This document shows, in pieces, positions 7,335 to 15,481 of a stretch of 44,693 nt of DNA. Numbering within the stretch: position 1 is the stretch's first letter; each line of letters begins with the position of its first letter. The DNA is from Solobacterium sp. (GTDB taxonomy: Bacteria > Bacillota_I > Bacilli_A > Erysipelotrichales > Erysipelotrichaceae): NCBI GenBank assembly GCA_017421125.1, contig JAFOMZ010000014.1:1-44693 (forward strand). Reading direction: 5' to 3'. The notes under the pieces are model-generated. The model was not told the origin of the DNA. It made no database searches and worked only from the letters and a program-made list of their open reading frames with translations. The position numbers were made by a program, and so were the translations under genes.

Positions 7335-9131
7335 TTACGGTCCAGGAGTCGGTGTCGGTGTAGATGTTGGTTCCGGTGTAGGCTCGGGTGTCTTTCCGGG
7401 TGCGGTATTGTACCAGACATGGATCTTTGCGCCGGATTTGAGAATTTCCTGGAAGTTGTCTCCTGTCTGATAGGTGTTTCCGTTTACTGTGACTTTAACG
7501 TTGCTTACTGTATCGTCTTTTGTATATGTACAGCTCATTCCGTAAGCTGAGCAGAATGATTCAATAGCAGACAGTGAAACCAGATCATTTCCGGTGATAA
7601 CGACATCAGAAGGTGTCGGTACGGGAGGAGGTGTCGGGACTGTGCATGGTCCGGTCGATACCTGGTATCCGATACGGCTGTACAGGTTCAGAGGTCTTTC
7701 ACACCCTGATGAATATGCAGTGCTTCCGTTGGAATCCTGTGTTCCGTATTCACAGGAATAATTGATAACGGAACCGGGTATCGGATAATCATCAGAACAG
7801 ACACGGGTAGCGTATTCACCGTATTCGCCTGCCTGGATATTTGCACCCTTGAAGTTAACATCGTCGACCCATTTCTTCAGCTCAAGGTAGTCTACACCAA
7901 GCCACTGCCTGGAGTTTGTCTCAAAGATCGGCAGATACAGGGAGATCTTCAGTTCAAGCACTGTGCCGCTTTCAACAGTCATACCGGGCTGGATGGACTG
8001 GGAAATAACGGATCCGTTGGGAGCCTCATTATAAACAGATGTCGGAACGACAATGACGGAGTTTTTACTGTCACTCTGCCATGCCTGAAGCTGTTCGGCA
8101 GTATAACCGACAAGACGCGGGATCAGGATACCTTTGCCTTTTGATACAACGATCGTAATGGTGTCTCCCTGCTTCATGGCGGAACCGGAAGACGGTGTCT
8201 GGGAGATGATACTTCCCTGAGGAATCTTATCGGAGAACTGTTCCTGTTTCATAACAGTCACTTTTTTATTTGAAGCCCATTGTTCAACTTCTGCAGCGGT
8301 TTTATTGCGGAAGTCTTCTACCGTTACCTGGCTTGCCGGTGCTTCACCCTTGGAACATACGATGTTCAGGGTTGATCCTCTGGTGAAATCCGATTCACTG
8401 ACATTCTTCAGATCGAATGAAATAACGCCTCCGTTCTCAACGGTCGTACTGTACTGTGTAGTGATCTTTGTTTTCAGGAGCTGGTTTTCTTCTTTCCATT
8501 CCTGAAGCTCAGACAGTGTCATATTCCGGATATCCGGGAAACTGATCTTTTCATCGGGATCCGGTCCCTTGGATACCGTAATCGTGATCGGCGTGCTTGC
8601 TTTGATCTTTTTACCCGCGTTTACAGTCTGGCTGATGACATAATCATCAGGATATTCCATGCTGTATTCTTCAACGGTTGCTATGGAAGTATTATCGATC
8701 TTGTTCTGCCTTGCCCAGCTGCTGACATCACTGATCTTTTTGCCGGTAAATTCCGGCATAACGATCTTCGGGGCAAAACCTAACCAGTAGATCAGTCCTG
8801 CCGCAAGAACACACAGCAGGACAAGCGGAAGGATCGCTGCTTTCGGAAATGTCCGCACCGGTTTTTCGATCCTGTGAAATGTTTCCTGCGTAAAGCTGGC
8901 TGGCTGATCGGATTCTTCTTCCTCTTCCACCGGCTCAACAGGCTTTTGGACCGGCGGCTTTACCGCTGTTTTTGTCTCTTTTATATCGGGGATATCAAAG
9001 TCATCTTCCTCGGTTACGGGCTGGATCGGTTTATAATCATCGATCGTTCGGATCTTTGTGACTTTTCCCTGTTTTTTTGCGTTTACCTCTTCGGATAAAG
9101 CTCCTAAAAAATCTTTCTTCTTATTGGACAT
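7335..9131 (-). CDS. Membrane-anchored PASTA-repeat protein without a kinase domain
   Basis: 598 residues from ATG 9131 (AGGTGAT upstream; a GTG at 9140 is also in frame). Order: charged cytosolic tail (1-97, rich in Lys, Glu, Pro), one transmembrane helix (about 98-119), then PASTA-like repeats at about 125-188, 196-262, 268-331 and 335-398, a fifth degenerate one from about 400 and a last one near 515-560. The extracellular part contains several Cys (VCSDD, YSCEYG, SSGCER, ESFCSAYGMSC) and ends in a Pro/Thr-rich tail of TPEPTP type. PASTA domains usually bind muropeptides or beta-lactams on serine/threonine kinases and PBPs; here no catalytic domain is attached. It heads the operon with the FtsX-type permease and ATPase, suggesting a cell-wall-linked sensor or partner of that transporter (inference). 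Confidence 0.85.
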   Translation of the reverse strand: MSNKKKDFLGALSEEVNAKKQGKVTKIRTIDDYKPIQPVTEEDDFDIPDIKETKTAVKPPVQKPVEPVEEEEESDQPASFTQETFHRIEKPVRTFPKAAILPLVLLCVLAAGLIYWLGFAPKIVMPEFTGKKISDVSSWARQNKIDNTSIATVEEYSMEYPDDYVISQTVNAGKKIKASTPITITVSKGPDPDEKISFPDIRNMTLSELQEWKEENQLLKTKITTQYSTTVENGGVISFDLKNVSESDFTRGSTLNIVCSKGEAPASQVTVEDFRNKTAAEVEQWASNKKVTVMKQEQFSDKIPQGSIISQTPSSGSAMKQGDTITIVVSKGKGILIPRLVGYTAEQLQAWQSDSKNSVIVVPTSVYNEAPNGSVISQSIQPGMTVESGTVLELKISLYLPIFETNSRQWLGVDYLELKKWVDDVNFKGANIQAGEYGEYATRVCSDDYPIPGSVINYSCEYGTQDSNGSTAYSSGCERPLNLYSRIGYQVSTGPCTVPTPPPVPTPSDVVITGNDLVSLSAIESFCSAYGMSCTYTKDDTVSNVKVTVNGNTYQTGDNFQEILKSGAKIHVWYNTAPGKTPEPTPEPTSTPTPTPGP

Positions 9132-9276
9132 GTCTATCACCTTGATTCCTGATAATCATAGCATCAACTATACTATTCTAACACCGTCGGGTATGATTTG
9201 AATAAAACTTAAGAAATGTTCAGACAGCTGTGATTTTTGTCATACCAGCAGTTTTGTTTGATCCGTTCCGATGGAC

Positions 9277-9771
9277 TTATACCTCTCTGATGATCTTCCA
9301 GGCCTCATAGAGTTTGTCCGGATTCCATGCCGCATTGGCAGGTGATGTTGACGGCAGTTTTATGACTTTGACAGGAAGCTGATGAAATTTCATCAGATAC
9401 TGATAAGATGTGCTGCCGTTGCAGAAAACAGCCCTGATCCTGCTTCCGGCAAGAAGGGAAGGAATGTCTGCAGGTACAGCATTTTTGATCTTGGCATCAG
9501 AAGAACCTATGATATCGCATTCCTCAATGCTGTCGTAGAGCGCTATGTGATGGCGCTTCAGGAACTCCTTTTTACCGGAGATATCATTTGTTTCCGGAGT
9601 CTGTTCATCGAAGATACGGGCAAGTACAGGCCAGAAGCGGTTCTGAGGATGACCGTAAAAAAACGATTGTTCGCGTGATCTGACAGAAGGGAAAGATCCG
9701 AGTATCAGGATCTGGGAATCGCTTTGTATAAACGGACCGAATCCATGAGTGATATGCTTGTATTCATTCAT
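9277..9771 (-). CDS. DNA glycosylase of the uracil-DNA glycosylase superfamily (hypoxanthine/deoxyinosine type)
   Basis: 164 residues. The block ILGSFPSVRSREQSFFYGHP is the active-site region typical of bacterial DNA-deoxyinosine/hypoxanthine glycosylases in the UDG superfamily, and the C-terminal motif LPSTSPANA is the DNA-intercalation loop. It would remove deaminated bases from DNA. ATG 9771 overlaps the stop of the upstream phosphatase gene by four bases (ATGA), which fixes the start and implies translational coupling. An in-frame extension upstream (MRRPCRGIE) is rejected for that reason. Confidence 0.85.
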   Translation of the reverse strand: MNEYKHITHGFGPFIQSDSQILILGSFPSVRSREQSFFYGHPQNRFWPVLARIFDEQTPETNDISGKKEFLKRHHIALYDSIEECDIIGSSDAKIKNAVPADIPSLLAGSRIRAVFCNGSTSYQYLMKFHQLPVKVIKLPSTSPANAAWNPDKLYEAWKIIREV

Positions 9772-10208
9772 TTCAATGCCTCTGCAAGGCCTTCGCATCC
9801 GGCCAGTATTTCGTCATAACATGTCTCAAAGTCACCTGTATACCAAGGGTCATCGATTTCCTTACCGTTACTGTACTCACCGAACATATGGATCTTATGC
9901 ATATGATCATTTGGAAAGAGATATGCCAGATGACGCATATTTTCCCTGTCCATACCGATCAGCATATCAAATTGATCATAGTCCTGCTTCCTGATCCTGC
10001 GGGCAGTCTTTCCTTTGCATGAAATACCATGTTCAGAAAGAATACGCCGTGCGGGAGGGTAAACGGGATTTCCGATCTCTTCGGAGGTCATTGCGGCTGA
10101 TTCGGCATAATGAAACAGCTTCTTCTTCCTGCAGATGTCATTGAAGATGAATTCAGCCATTGGGCTGCGGCATATATTGCCGTGACAGATAAATAAGATC
10201 CTGGTCAT
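9768..10208 (-). CDS. Low-molecular-weight protein-tyrosine phosphatase
   Basis: 146 residues starting MTRILFICHGNICRSPMAEF. The C(x)5R phosphate loop is CHGNICRS (Cys at about 8, Arg at about 14). The general-acid motif appears as DDPWYTGDF near residue 115. Length and layout are standard for LMW-PTPs, which in Bacillota dephosphorylate tyrosine kinases or arginine-phosphorylated proteins. The start at 10208 has a GAGGAACAGG upstream; the frame is open further but the P-loop must sit near the N-terminus. It overlaps the DNA glycosylase gene by four bases and follows the broken GNAT gene by ten bases. Confidence 0.93.
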   Translation of the reverse strand: MTRILFICHGNICRSPMAEFIFNDICRKKKLFHYAESAAMTSEEIGNPVYPPARRILSEHGISCKGKTARRIRKQDYDQFDMLIGMDRENMRHLAYLFPNDHMHKIHMFGEYSNGKEIDDPWYTGDFETCYDEILAGCEGLAEALK

Positions 10209-10218
10209 TTCCTGTTCC

Positions 10219-10704
10219 TCATCCGTTCTGCTGATCATTTCCGATATACATAACATAGATCTGGCAGGGATTGTTTTCACTCCAAAGATCCGGTATCATT
10301 TCGAACTCTTTAAACCCCAGTGACTGATAAAACCGGTTCGTATCATCATATTGCTGATAGCATCCCATTTTCACGGTCTTTACCTGGAGAAACGAGTATC
10401 CTTTGGCATTTGCTGTTCATTTTGCGGCCTCAAACAAAGCACGGCCGATCCCTTTCCGGTGGTATGCTTTCCGGACACCCATGACATACAGTTCAGCTGT
10501 ATCTCTGCCGGTTTCTTTCAGATATAAGAAACCTACCGGAAGTTCATTGTCAAAAGCCGCAAAGAACAGTTTGTCTGTGCAGTTCCTGATATATGCTTCT
10601 CTGGCTTCCGGAATGCCGAACCATTCAGGGAGTTCTTCCAGTATTCTGCGGGCGATCTTCTGTTTTTCAGCTTCACCATGTACTTCTTCAATTCTCATCA
10701 TCAC
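10219..10704 (-). pseudogene. GNAT acetyltransferase gene interrupted by in-frame TGA
   Basis: From ATG 10704 the frame encodes a typical GNAT N-acetyltransferase up to the acetyl-CoA loop (VMGVRKAYHRKGIGRALFEAAK). It then meets TGA at 10417-10419. Beyond that codon the same frame continues for 65 sense codons to TGA 10219-10221, reading TANAKGYSFLQVKTV and then NRFYQSLGFKEFEMIP, the expected C-terminal half of a GNAT with its FYxxxGF motif. Full length would be 161 codons, normal for the family, with no frameshift. The truncated 95-residue product would lack the last strands of the fold. Either a recent nonsense mutation (for example CGA or GGA to TGA) or a sequence error. The gene heads the phosphatase-glycosylase operon. 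Confidence 0.8.
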
Positions 10705-10765
10705 AGTTCCGTTTCTGTTTTATATGAACATTCTGCCATATCCATCTATAGAAATACAAATATAT

Positions 10766-10799
10766 AAAAATGACCGGTACCATGTGATCGATACCGGTC
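10766..10799 (-). terminator. Intrinsic terminator of the TetR gene
   Basis: GACCGGTA (10772-10779) and TACCGGTC (10792-10799) pair perfectly around a 12-base loop. On the minus strand the hairpin is followed by a single A and then five Ts (10770-10766). It lies just beyond the TetR stop at 10813. Confidence 0.75.
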
Positions 10800-10812
10800 T
10801 GCAAAAAGGAGA

Positions 10813-11430
10813 TTATGACCGCAATGTTTTCCCTGGTGATTTTTCCGGGAAGAGCTGGCCTGATGTTTTTCTGACAAATGCCCGTGTTTCTTCAAATGTC
10901 AGAGGATAATGATTGTTGATAGCTTTGGACACATAACGCGCAGTGTTTGTCAGCAGCAGATGCAGATTCATTTTTGCCTGCTCCTGTGAGATACCTGCTG
11001 CCTCGGCATATGTGTTAAGATCCTCAATAAACTCCCTGCTGTCAGGATCGGATGAGTCTGCTTCCGAAAAATATTCATACCAGGATGCGTTTTCACCTAC
11101 GATCTTTTGAAAGTATATCGATGAATTGACGTATGCCGTGAGATTGATCGCCATTCTCATGATCTTCTGGCTGAATGTCCCTGTTGAAATACAGCTGTAG
11201 TACTGCAGCATTTTTTTCCAGCAGACTGCTTCCTTTTTGCAGATAAGGATCTGCTGTGCCTCATAGGGACTGCTGAAATATCTGTAGAAAGATCCTTTTC
11301 CGACATCTGCCTTCTCAGTGATATCCTGGACAGCGATTTCTTCGATATTTTTGGTTAGAAGCAGTTCTTCCAGAGCATCAAGCATCTTCTTGCGTGTCAG
11401 TGTTTCTTCGTTCGTTTTAACGGTAGTCAT
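10813..11430 (-). CDS. TetR/AcrR-family transcriptional regulator
   Basis: 205 residues from ATG 11430 with GAGGAGG about nine bases upstream; an open extension to 11631 is discarded because it runs through the intergenic region without a ribosome site. The N-terminal DNA-binding domain is clear: TRKKMLDALEELL, then VQDITEKADVGKGSFYRYFSS (residues about 14-60), the TetR helix-turn-helix with the FYRYF signature. The C-terminal part is the variable ligand-binding and dimer domain. It is transcribed away from the S10-like peptidase with a 246-base shared upstream region, so it probably represses that unit and itself (inference from divergent arrangement). Confidence 0.9.
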   Translation of the reverse strand: MTTVKTNEETLTRKKMLDALEELLLTKNIEEIAVQDITEKADVGKGSFYRYFSSPYEAQQILICKKEAVCWKKMLQYYSCISTGTFSQKIMRMAINLTAYVNSSIYFQKIVGENASWYEYFSEADSSDPDSREFIEDLNTYAEAAGISQEQAKMNLHLLLTNTARYVSKAINNHYPLTFEETRAFVRKTSGQLFPEKSPGKTLRS

Positions 11431-11676
11431 CTTAATATACCTCCTCTTACCGAATGCATTTAAGGCGGATGGCCATCTCTTCCCTTGATGCAAGACAATC
11501 ATAAAATAAAAAAAGGCCAATATTCGTCGACTTTGCACACTTAGCACCAGGCTCAAATATGCGGAAAAATGAAAATGATCGGACTGTATTGCAGGCTGTT
11601 TTGCGCCGGATTTCAGCGTATCAGGGGGCAAAACATATATGAATCTGATATATTAAAGCAAAAGAGGAACAAAACT

Positions 11677-13050
11677 ATGGAATTTGAAAAACTTGAAACG
11701 ATTTCGGAATTTAATGACAGTATCAAGATCAACGGAACAAATGTGAATTACAGATTTCTGCTGGAAAAAGGTTCTTTCAAGGACACAACAGAGATCACAT
11801 CGTTCACATACATCAATACAGACAGTAAAGATCATCCTGTGATCTTCATTACAAACGGCGGCCCCGGATCAGGTGTTGTATGGCTCCACCTCGGACTGTT
11901 CGGACCGGAAAGAGTGCATTTTGATGACATCATGCATCCTCCCGTAACACCGCCGTATGCTTTGGAAAAGAATCCGTTCTGTCTGCTGGATATTGCTGAT
12001 CTGGTTCTGATCGATCCTCCGGGAACAGGTTATTCAAAGATCAATGAGGAAACAAAGAAGGAATATGAATCGGTGGATAATGATGCAGTGGCAGTTGCCC
12101 AGTTTATCAGACACTGGATCGTACAGCATGAACGTGCCAACAGTCCGCTCTATTTCTTCGGGGAAAGCTACGGAACAGTCCGCGGTCCTGCAGTTGTCGA
12201 GGCACTGTTCGGAGGATCTGTCCTGGGAGACAAGCATCTTTACGGTATTTCACTGAACGGCATCATCCTGCTGGGAACAGCTTTCTCGACCGGCGGATTT
12301 AATAACAGACTGGCAGAGACAAATAAACCTGCGATCAATCTGCTGACATGTGCGGCAACTTATGCGCTGCATACCGGCAAGGATCCGTATCAGGCGGCTG
12401 AAGAAGCATGGGCATTTGCGCCGGAATATGCGCGTCTTCTGTTCCTGGGCAGGAATGCAAATGATAAAGAAGTGAAGAAAGCAGCCAGAAGGATCTCCTG
12501 GATGACAGGATTGAAGGAAGAAAAACTGATTAAAAATCATCTGCGCTATACGATGCAGGACTTCCTGAAAGAAGCCATTGAGAACCAGATGATCGGTTAT
12601 TATGATGGAAGATATCTCATGCCGGATACCGTGAAAGAGCAGGAATATGATGTGCTCTCAGATGATTCGGGCATGGGAATGTTTACTCCGGCTTTCTCGG
12701 CATGCGCAAATCTGTTTGTTGAAAAACACGGACTTCCCAAGATGCCGTATGATATGCTGAACTGCGTTGTGAATACTGACTGGGACCGCGACTCAAAGAG
12801 AACCAGTCTGACAGCGCTTGAGAATGTCCAGAGAAGAAACAAAGATTTCAGGATCTTCTTTGCGACCGGATTGTATGATATGTGCACGGTAGCAGGAAAT
12901 GTCAGGTATACCGTAGCTAATTCCGATCTGGATCTGAAGAGGGTGCAGATGAAAGAATATCCCGGCGGACATATGGCATATATCGGTGATGATTCTGCAG
13001 AAATGTTCGTCAAGGATATCCGTGAATTCATCAGCGGATCATGTGAATAG
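11677..13050 (+). CDS. S10-family serine carboxypeptidase-like hydrolase
   Basis: 457 residues from ATG 11677 (AGAGGA upstream). The alpha/beta-hydrolase oxyanion region ITNGGPGSG (about 65-73), the nucleophile elbow FFGESYG (Ser near 162), an Asp in FATGLYDMCTV (near 401) and a His in YPGGHMAY (near 431) form the S10 catalytic triad in order. The block PPGTGYSKI is also typical of S10. There is no signal peptide, so this is a cytosolic member, whereas classical S10 enzymes are secreted or lysosomal. A tyrosine phosphatase follows 43 bases later; a TetR gene is divergent. Likely a peptidase releasing C-terminal residues; substrate unknown. Confidence 0.85.
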   Translation: MEFEKLETISEFNDSIKINGTNVNYRFLLEKGSFKDTTEITSFTYINTDSKDHPVIFITNGGPGSGVVWLHLGLFGPERVHFDDIMHPPVTPPYALEKNPFCLLDIADLVLIDPPGTGYSKINEETKKEYESVDNDAVAVAQFIRHWIVQHERANSPLYFFGESYGTVRGPAVVEALFGGSVLGDKHLYGISLNGIILLGTAFSTGGFNNRLAETNKPAINLLTCAATYALHTGKDPYQAAEEAWAFAPEYARLLFLGRNANDKEVKKAARRISWMTGLKEEKLIKNHLRYTMQDFLKEAIENQMIGYYDGRYLMPDTVKEQEYDVLSDDSGMGMFTPAFSACANLFVEKHGLPKMPYDMLNCVVNTDWDRDSKRTSLTALENVQRRNKDFRIFFATGLYDMCTVAGNVRYTVANSDLDLKRVQMKEYPGGHMAYIGDDSAEMFVKDIREFISGSCE

Positions 13051-13093
13051 GATTGACCTTGTCTTTAGAGAAAACGAACGATAATATTGAATT

Positions 13094-13855
13094 ATGGTAT
13101 TGATTCGGAAAGAACTGAATTTCAGGGATCTTGGCGGTTATCCGACCGCTGACGGCAGGCATGTCCGAAAGGGACTGTTTTTCCGCAGCGGCGGACTTTA
13201 TCGCATGAGCGAACAGGAACTGGAAGAGATCAGTGCACTGAATATCAGATATATTATGGATCTGCGTGCTGACTGGCAGAGAAGACGCAAACCCGATCCG
13301 GAGATCTCCGGCGCACAGCAGATCGAACATACAGGTTATGTGCCCGAAGCTGCCATGAGGATCGATTTTTCTCCTGCGGGAATGCATCAGACGGGAGATG
13401 AAGCAAAGGAACAGTTTGATAAACTTGAACTGTATTACAAGGAGATCATCTTCGGTAATCTGGATTTCAGGTTATTCCTGGACAGTGTGGCAGAGGGGAA
13501 GGTACCGATCATTTTCCACTGCGCGTCAGGCAAGGACAGAACCGGTGCTGCTGCGATCCTGCTTCTGCTGGCACTGGGTGTTGATGAGGAAACAGTCATG
13601 GAAGACTACATCCTCAGCAATGAATATTATGAAGAGACGATCAACCAGGTCTTTATGCAGATGTATGAGGAAGCACTGAAAGATGATTATCTTCCATCAT
13701 TGCTGTGGATCGAGAACGGGGTCATGGAATTCTTCGGCAGATCAATGCTGGAAGAGATCCATAAACAGTATGATTCCTTTGATGAATTCCTGAGTGCAGA
13801 ATATGGATTAGATGCGGAAAAGCTCCGTAAAATGCGTAATATGTACACTGAGTGA
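13094..13855 (+). CDS. Tyrosine/serine protein phosphatase-like protein (Tyr_phosphatase3 family)
   Basis: 253 residues. The N-terminal ELNFRDLGGYPTADGRHVRKG is the characteristic opening of this family. The catalytic C(x)5R loop is HCASGKDRTG (Cys near 143, Arg near 149). Homologues act on phosphotyrosine or phosphoinositides; some are secreted virulence factors, but this one has no signal peptide. The ribosome site before ATG 13094 is weak, consistent with coupling to the S10-like gene that ends 43 bases earlier. The stop codon lies inside the terminator hairpin. Confidence 0.88.
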   Translation: MVLIRKELNFRDLGGYPTADGRHVRKGLFFRSGGLYRMSEQELEEISALNIRYIMDLRADWQRRRKPDPEISGAQQIEHTGYVPEAAMRIDFSPAGMHQTGDEAKEQFDKLELYYKEIIFGNLDFRLFLDSVAEGKVPIIFHCASGKDRTGAAAILLLLALGVDEETVMEDYILSNEYYEETINQVFMQMYEEALKDDYLPSLLWIENGVMEFFGRSMLEEIHKQYDSFDEFLSAEYGLDAEKLRKMRNMYTE

Positions 13856-13876
13856 AACAGAGATGTTTCACTTTTT
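13851..13876 (+). terminator. Terminator of the S10-phosphatase unit
   Basis: AGTGAAAC (13851-13858) pairs with GTTTCACT (13865-13872), six-base loop, then TTTTT. The stop TGA of the phosphatase is within the 5' arm. Confidence 0.8.
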
Positions 13877-13890
13877 AAATACGCGTACAT

Positions 13891-13912
13891 AAAAAGGAGG
13901 CTGAGCCTCCTT
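13891..13912 (-). terminator. Terminator of the PRTase-like gene
   Basis: AAGGAGGC (13894-13901) pairs with GCCTCCTT (13905-13912) around three bases. Read on the minus strand, the run of five As at 13891-13895 becomes the T tract. It lies 15 bases past the stop at 13927. Confidence 0.8.
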
Positions 13913-13926
13913 GTACCGGTCTGTTA

Positions 13927-14571
13927 TTATTTGAAATATGAGATACCGAACGTGTTGACGATGCCGTCCAGTTTGATTCCTTTTTTGCATAAAGGACATT
14001 CATGGTACTGTGTACTCTGATAGTCATTCATGAAGTAATCTGTATTGAATACAGAGTAAACAGGGAATCCTGCACATTCTTTCATCGATGCGAAGATCGA
14101 ACTGACACCTACAACAGTTCCGCCGTAGTAGTTGACTGCCTCAATACCGCCTTCTACGGTATATCCGGTCGTGATGGATGCGGCAAGGATCAGGACATGC
14201 TTTCCTTCGATCATCATCTTTGTGTTGTCACGGAAGATGAGCTGGCTGCCTGTCGTATGTTCGGGAGTCAGAACATAAACAGTATTATGAAGGTTGATGC
14301 TCTGGAAGCCGCTCTTGGTAAGGTCACTGGCCATACATGCACCGACTACTTCAGTTCCGTCCAGGCACAGGATCGTATCGATAATGGTTGAACTCTTGTA
14401 TTTGGCAGTCAGCTGTCTGGCTGCTTCTTTTGCCTCTGATAGTCTGTGCTTTGTGAAAGTCAGATCTACATAATAATTAATATGGCTGTGGCTGGTTGCA
14501 AAGTGTCCTCTGGCAACACGAAGCTTCAGCGGACTGTTGGGATTATAGTATTCTTTGATTTCAACAGACAT
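13927..14571 (-). CDS. Phosphoribosyltransferase-like protein with atypical PRPP loop
   Basis: 214 residues from ATG 14571 (GAGGAGA upstream); an open in-frame extension to 14637 lacks a ribosome site. The overall pattern resembles type I PRTases of the orotate PRTase group: IDTILCLDGTEVVGACMA, then GKHVLILAASITTGYTVEGG at about 142-161. In canonical PRTases the loop before TTG carries two acidic residues; here they are Ala-Ala, so catalysis with PRPP is doubtful. A C-terminal CPLCKKG may bind a metal. Cytosolic. It could be a regulator or a PRTase relative with another role. A separate unit from the XRE gene 106 bases upstream. Confidence 0.65.
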   Translation of the reverse strand: MSVEIKEYYNPNSPLKLRVARGHFATSHSHINYYVDLTFTKHRLSEAKEAARQLTAKYKSSTIIDTILCLDGTEVVGACMASDLTKSGFQSINLHNTVYVLTPEHTTGSQLIFRDNTKMMIEGKHVLILAASITTGYTVEGGIEAVNYYGGTVVGVSSIFASMKECAGFPVYSVFNTDYFMNDYQSTQYHECPLCKKGIKLDGIVNTFGISYFK

Positions 14572-14602
14572 ATGATTGTCTCCTCTCAATCTGTATATGC
14601 AT

Positions 14603-14611
14603 ATTTTAGCA
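14603..14611 (-). promoter_or_regulatory. Possible extended -10 of the PRTase-like gene
   Basis: On the minus strand the sequence reads TGCTAAAAT, an extended -10 element, about 30 bases before the ATG. No good -35 hexamer is seen at 17 bases. Confidence 0.35.
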
Positions 14612-14677
14612 AATTTCTTTGTGTTATACACCAGCAAGTGAAAAGACTTGCAATCAGGAAATGTCTGTTTTCATGAT

Positions 14678-14872
14678 CTAGTCTTCCCAGAACAATTCAT
14701 CGAGTGTTTTATCCAGCGCTTTGCATATTGCAAGACACAGTTTGATCGTAGGATTATAGTCGCCTTTTTCGATCGCATTGATCGTCTGTCTTGTAACACC
14801 GACGATGTCAGCCAATTCCTGCTGGGAATAATCTTTTGCGGCACGGGCGGCCTTCATGTTCAGGTTTTTCAT
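14678..14872 (-). CDS. Small XRE-family helix-turn-helix regulator
   Basis: 64 residues forming a single Cro/CI-type HTH: AARAAKDYSQQELADIVGVTRQTINAIEKGDYNP, then ICKALDKTLDELFW. This is the YozG-like class of compact regulators that in Bacillota typically accompany a small multi-span membrane protein. Here it follows such a gene by seven bases, so both are co-transcribed from the promoter at 15435-15463. The inverted repeat over that promoter is a plausible autoregulatory site. Confidence 0.93.
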   Translation of the reverse strand: MKNLNMKAARAAKDYSQQELADIVGVTRQTINAIEKGDYNPTIKLCLAICKALDKTLDELFWED

Positions 14873-14879
14873 GATTGCC

Positions 14880-15395
14880 TCAGTCCTCGGATCTGCTGCT
14901 GCGCTGCTTGAGCAGGAGGGCAGCTAATATTGCAAAGAACGTGATTCCAATGACACCGTTGATGTTTGAAAGCGTCAGTTTGCCTTCGCTGAAGCATTCA
15001 CCGGCCCTGAGGCTGAACAGAAAGCGCAGCATTCTTTCTGCAGCGATCACACCATACAGCAGGGACATGAGACCGGGTTTCTGGGCCGGCATAAGAAATG
15101 CATCATTCCATATAGCCAGGATGGCAAATACACCGATGCCGATGAATACTGCACTCAGTTCACCTAACGGGTCAACGTAGAATGCGCTCGCCGTCATTTT
15201 CAGAAGTACATCTGCCAGTATGAGCAGCAGGATGACAAAGAAACCGGTCATATACGCTTTATTACGCGCAATGATCTGTCTTTCATCAAACTGGCTGTCC
15301 ATCTGTCTGCCTGTCTTTTTCCCGGCAATATTTGCGATTATAATAAAGATGAATGCCGCAGTCATGCTGACGGCTATGATCATAGCTTCTTTCAT
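14880..15395 (-). CDS. Multi-span membrane protein paired with XRE regulator
   Basis: 171 residues with about five hydrophobic segments: 5-25, 48-67, 81-97, 108-127 (shorter) and 145-163. Between helices 1 and 2 it has QFDERQIIARNKAYMTGFF, a block common in small membrane proteins encoded next to XRE regulators. A GGAG-type site precedes ATG 15395 (AAAGGAGAAAACC). Function unknown. Its pairing with a YozG-like regulator is a recurrent arrangement in Bacillota. Confidence 0.8.
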   Translation of the reverse strand: MKEAMIIAVSMTAAFIFIIIANIAGKKTGRQMDSQFDERQIIARNKAYMTGFFVILLLILADVLLKMTASAFYVDPLGELSAVFIGIGVFAILAIWNDAFLMPAQKPGLMSLLYGVIAAERMLRFLFSLRAGECFSEGKLTLSNINGVIGITFFAILAALLLKQRSSRSED

Positions 15396-15434
15396 GGTTT
15401 TCTCCTTTGGAGGTGATAGTTCCTCTTCAATTTC

Positions 15435-15481
15435 AATATAATGTTTATATTACTAAATGTCAAATATAAATTACATTTAGT
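15435..15481 (-). promoter_or_regulatory. Consensus promoter of the membrane protein-XRE operon with inverted repeat
   Basis: On the minus strand, TTGACA (15463-15458), a 17-base spacer and TATATT (15440-15435) make a near-consensus sigma-A promoter. A 9-bp inverted repeat, ACTAAATGT (15452-15460) and ACATTTAGT (15473-15481) with a 12-base gap, covers the -35 and its upstream flank. This fits an operator for the XRE protein (inference). Confidence 0.75.

Noticed and set aside
10417-10419. Selenocysteine or recoded UGA in the GNAT gene
   Set aside because: GNAT enzymes have no Cys/Sec at this place, no SECIS-like hairpin directly follows, and TGA ends many genes here.
10403-10909. A 168-codon plus-strand frame across the GNAT region
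   Set aside because: Antisense to the GNAT pseudogene and the TetR end; Ser-rich shadow without motif.
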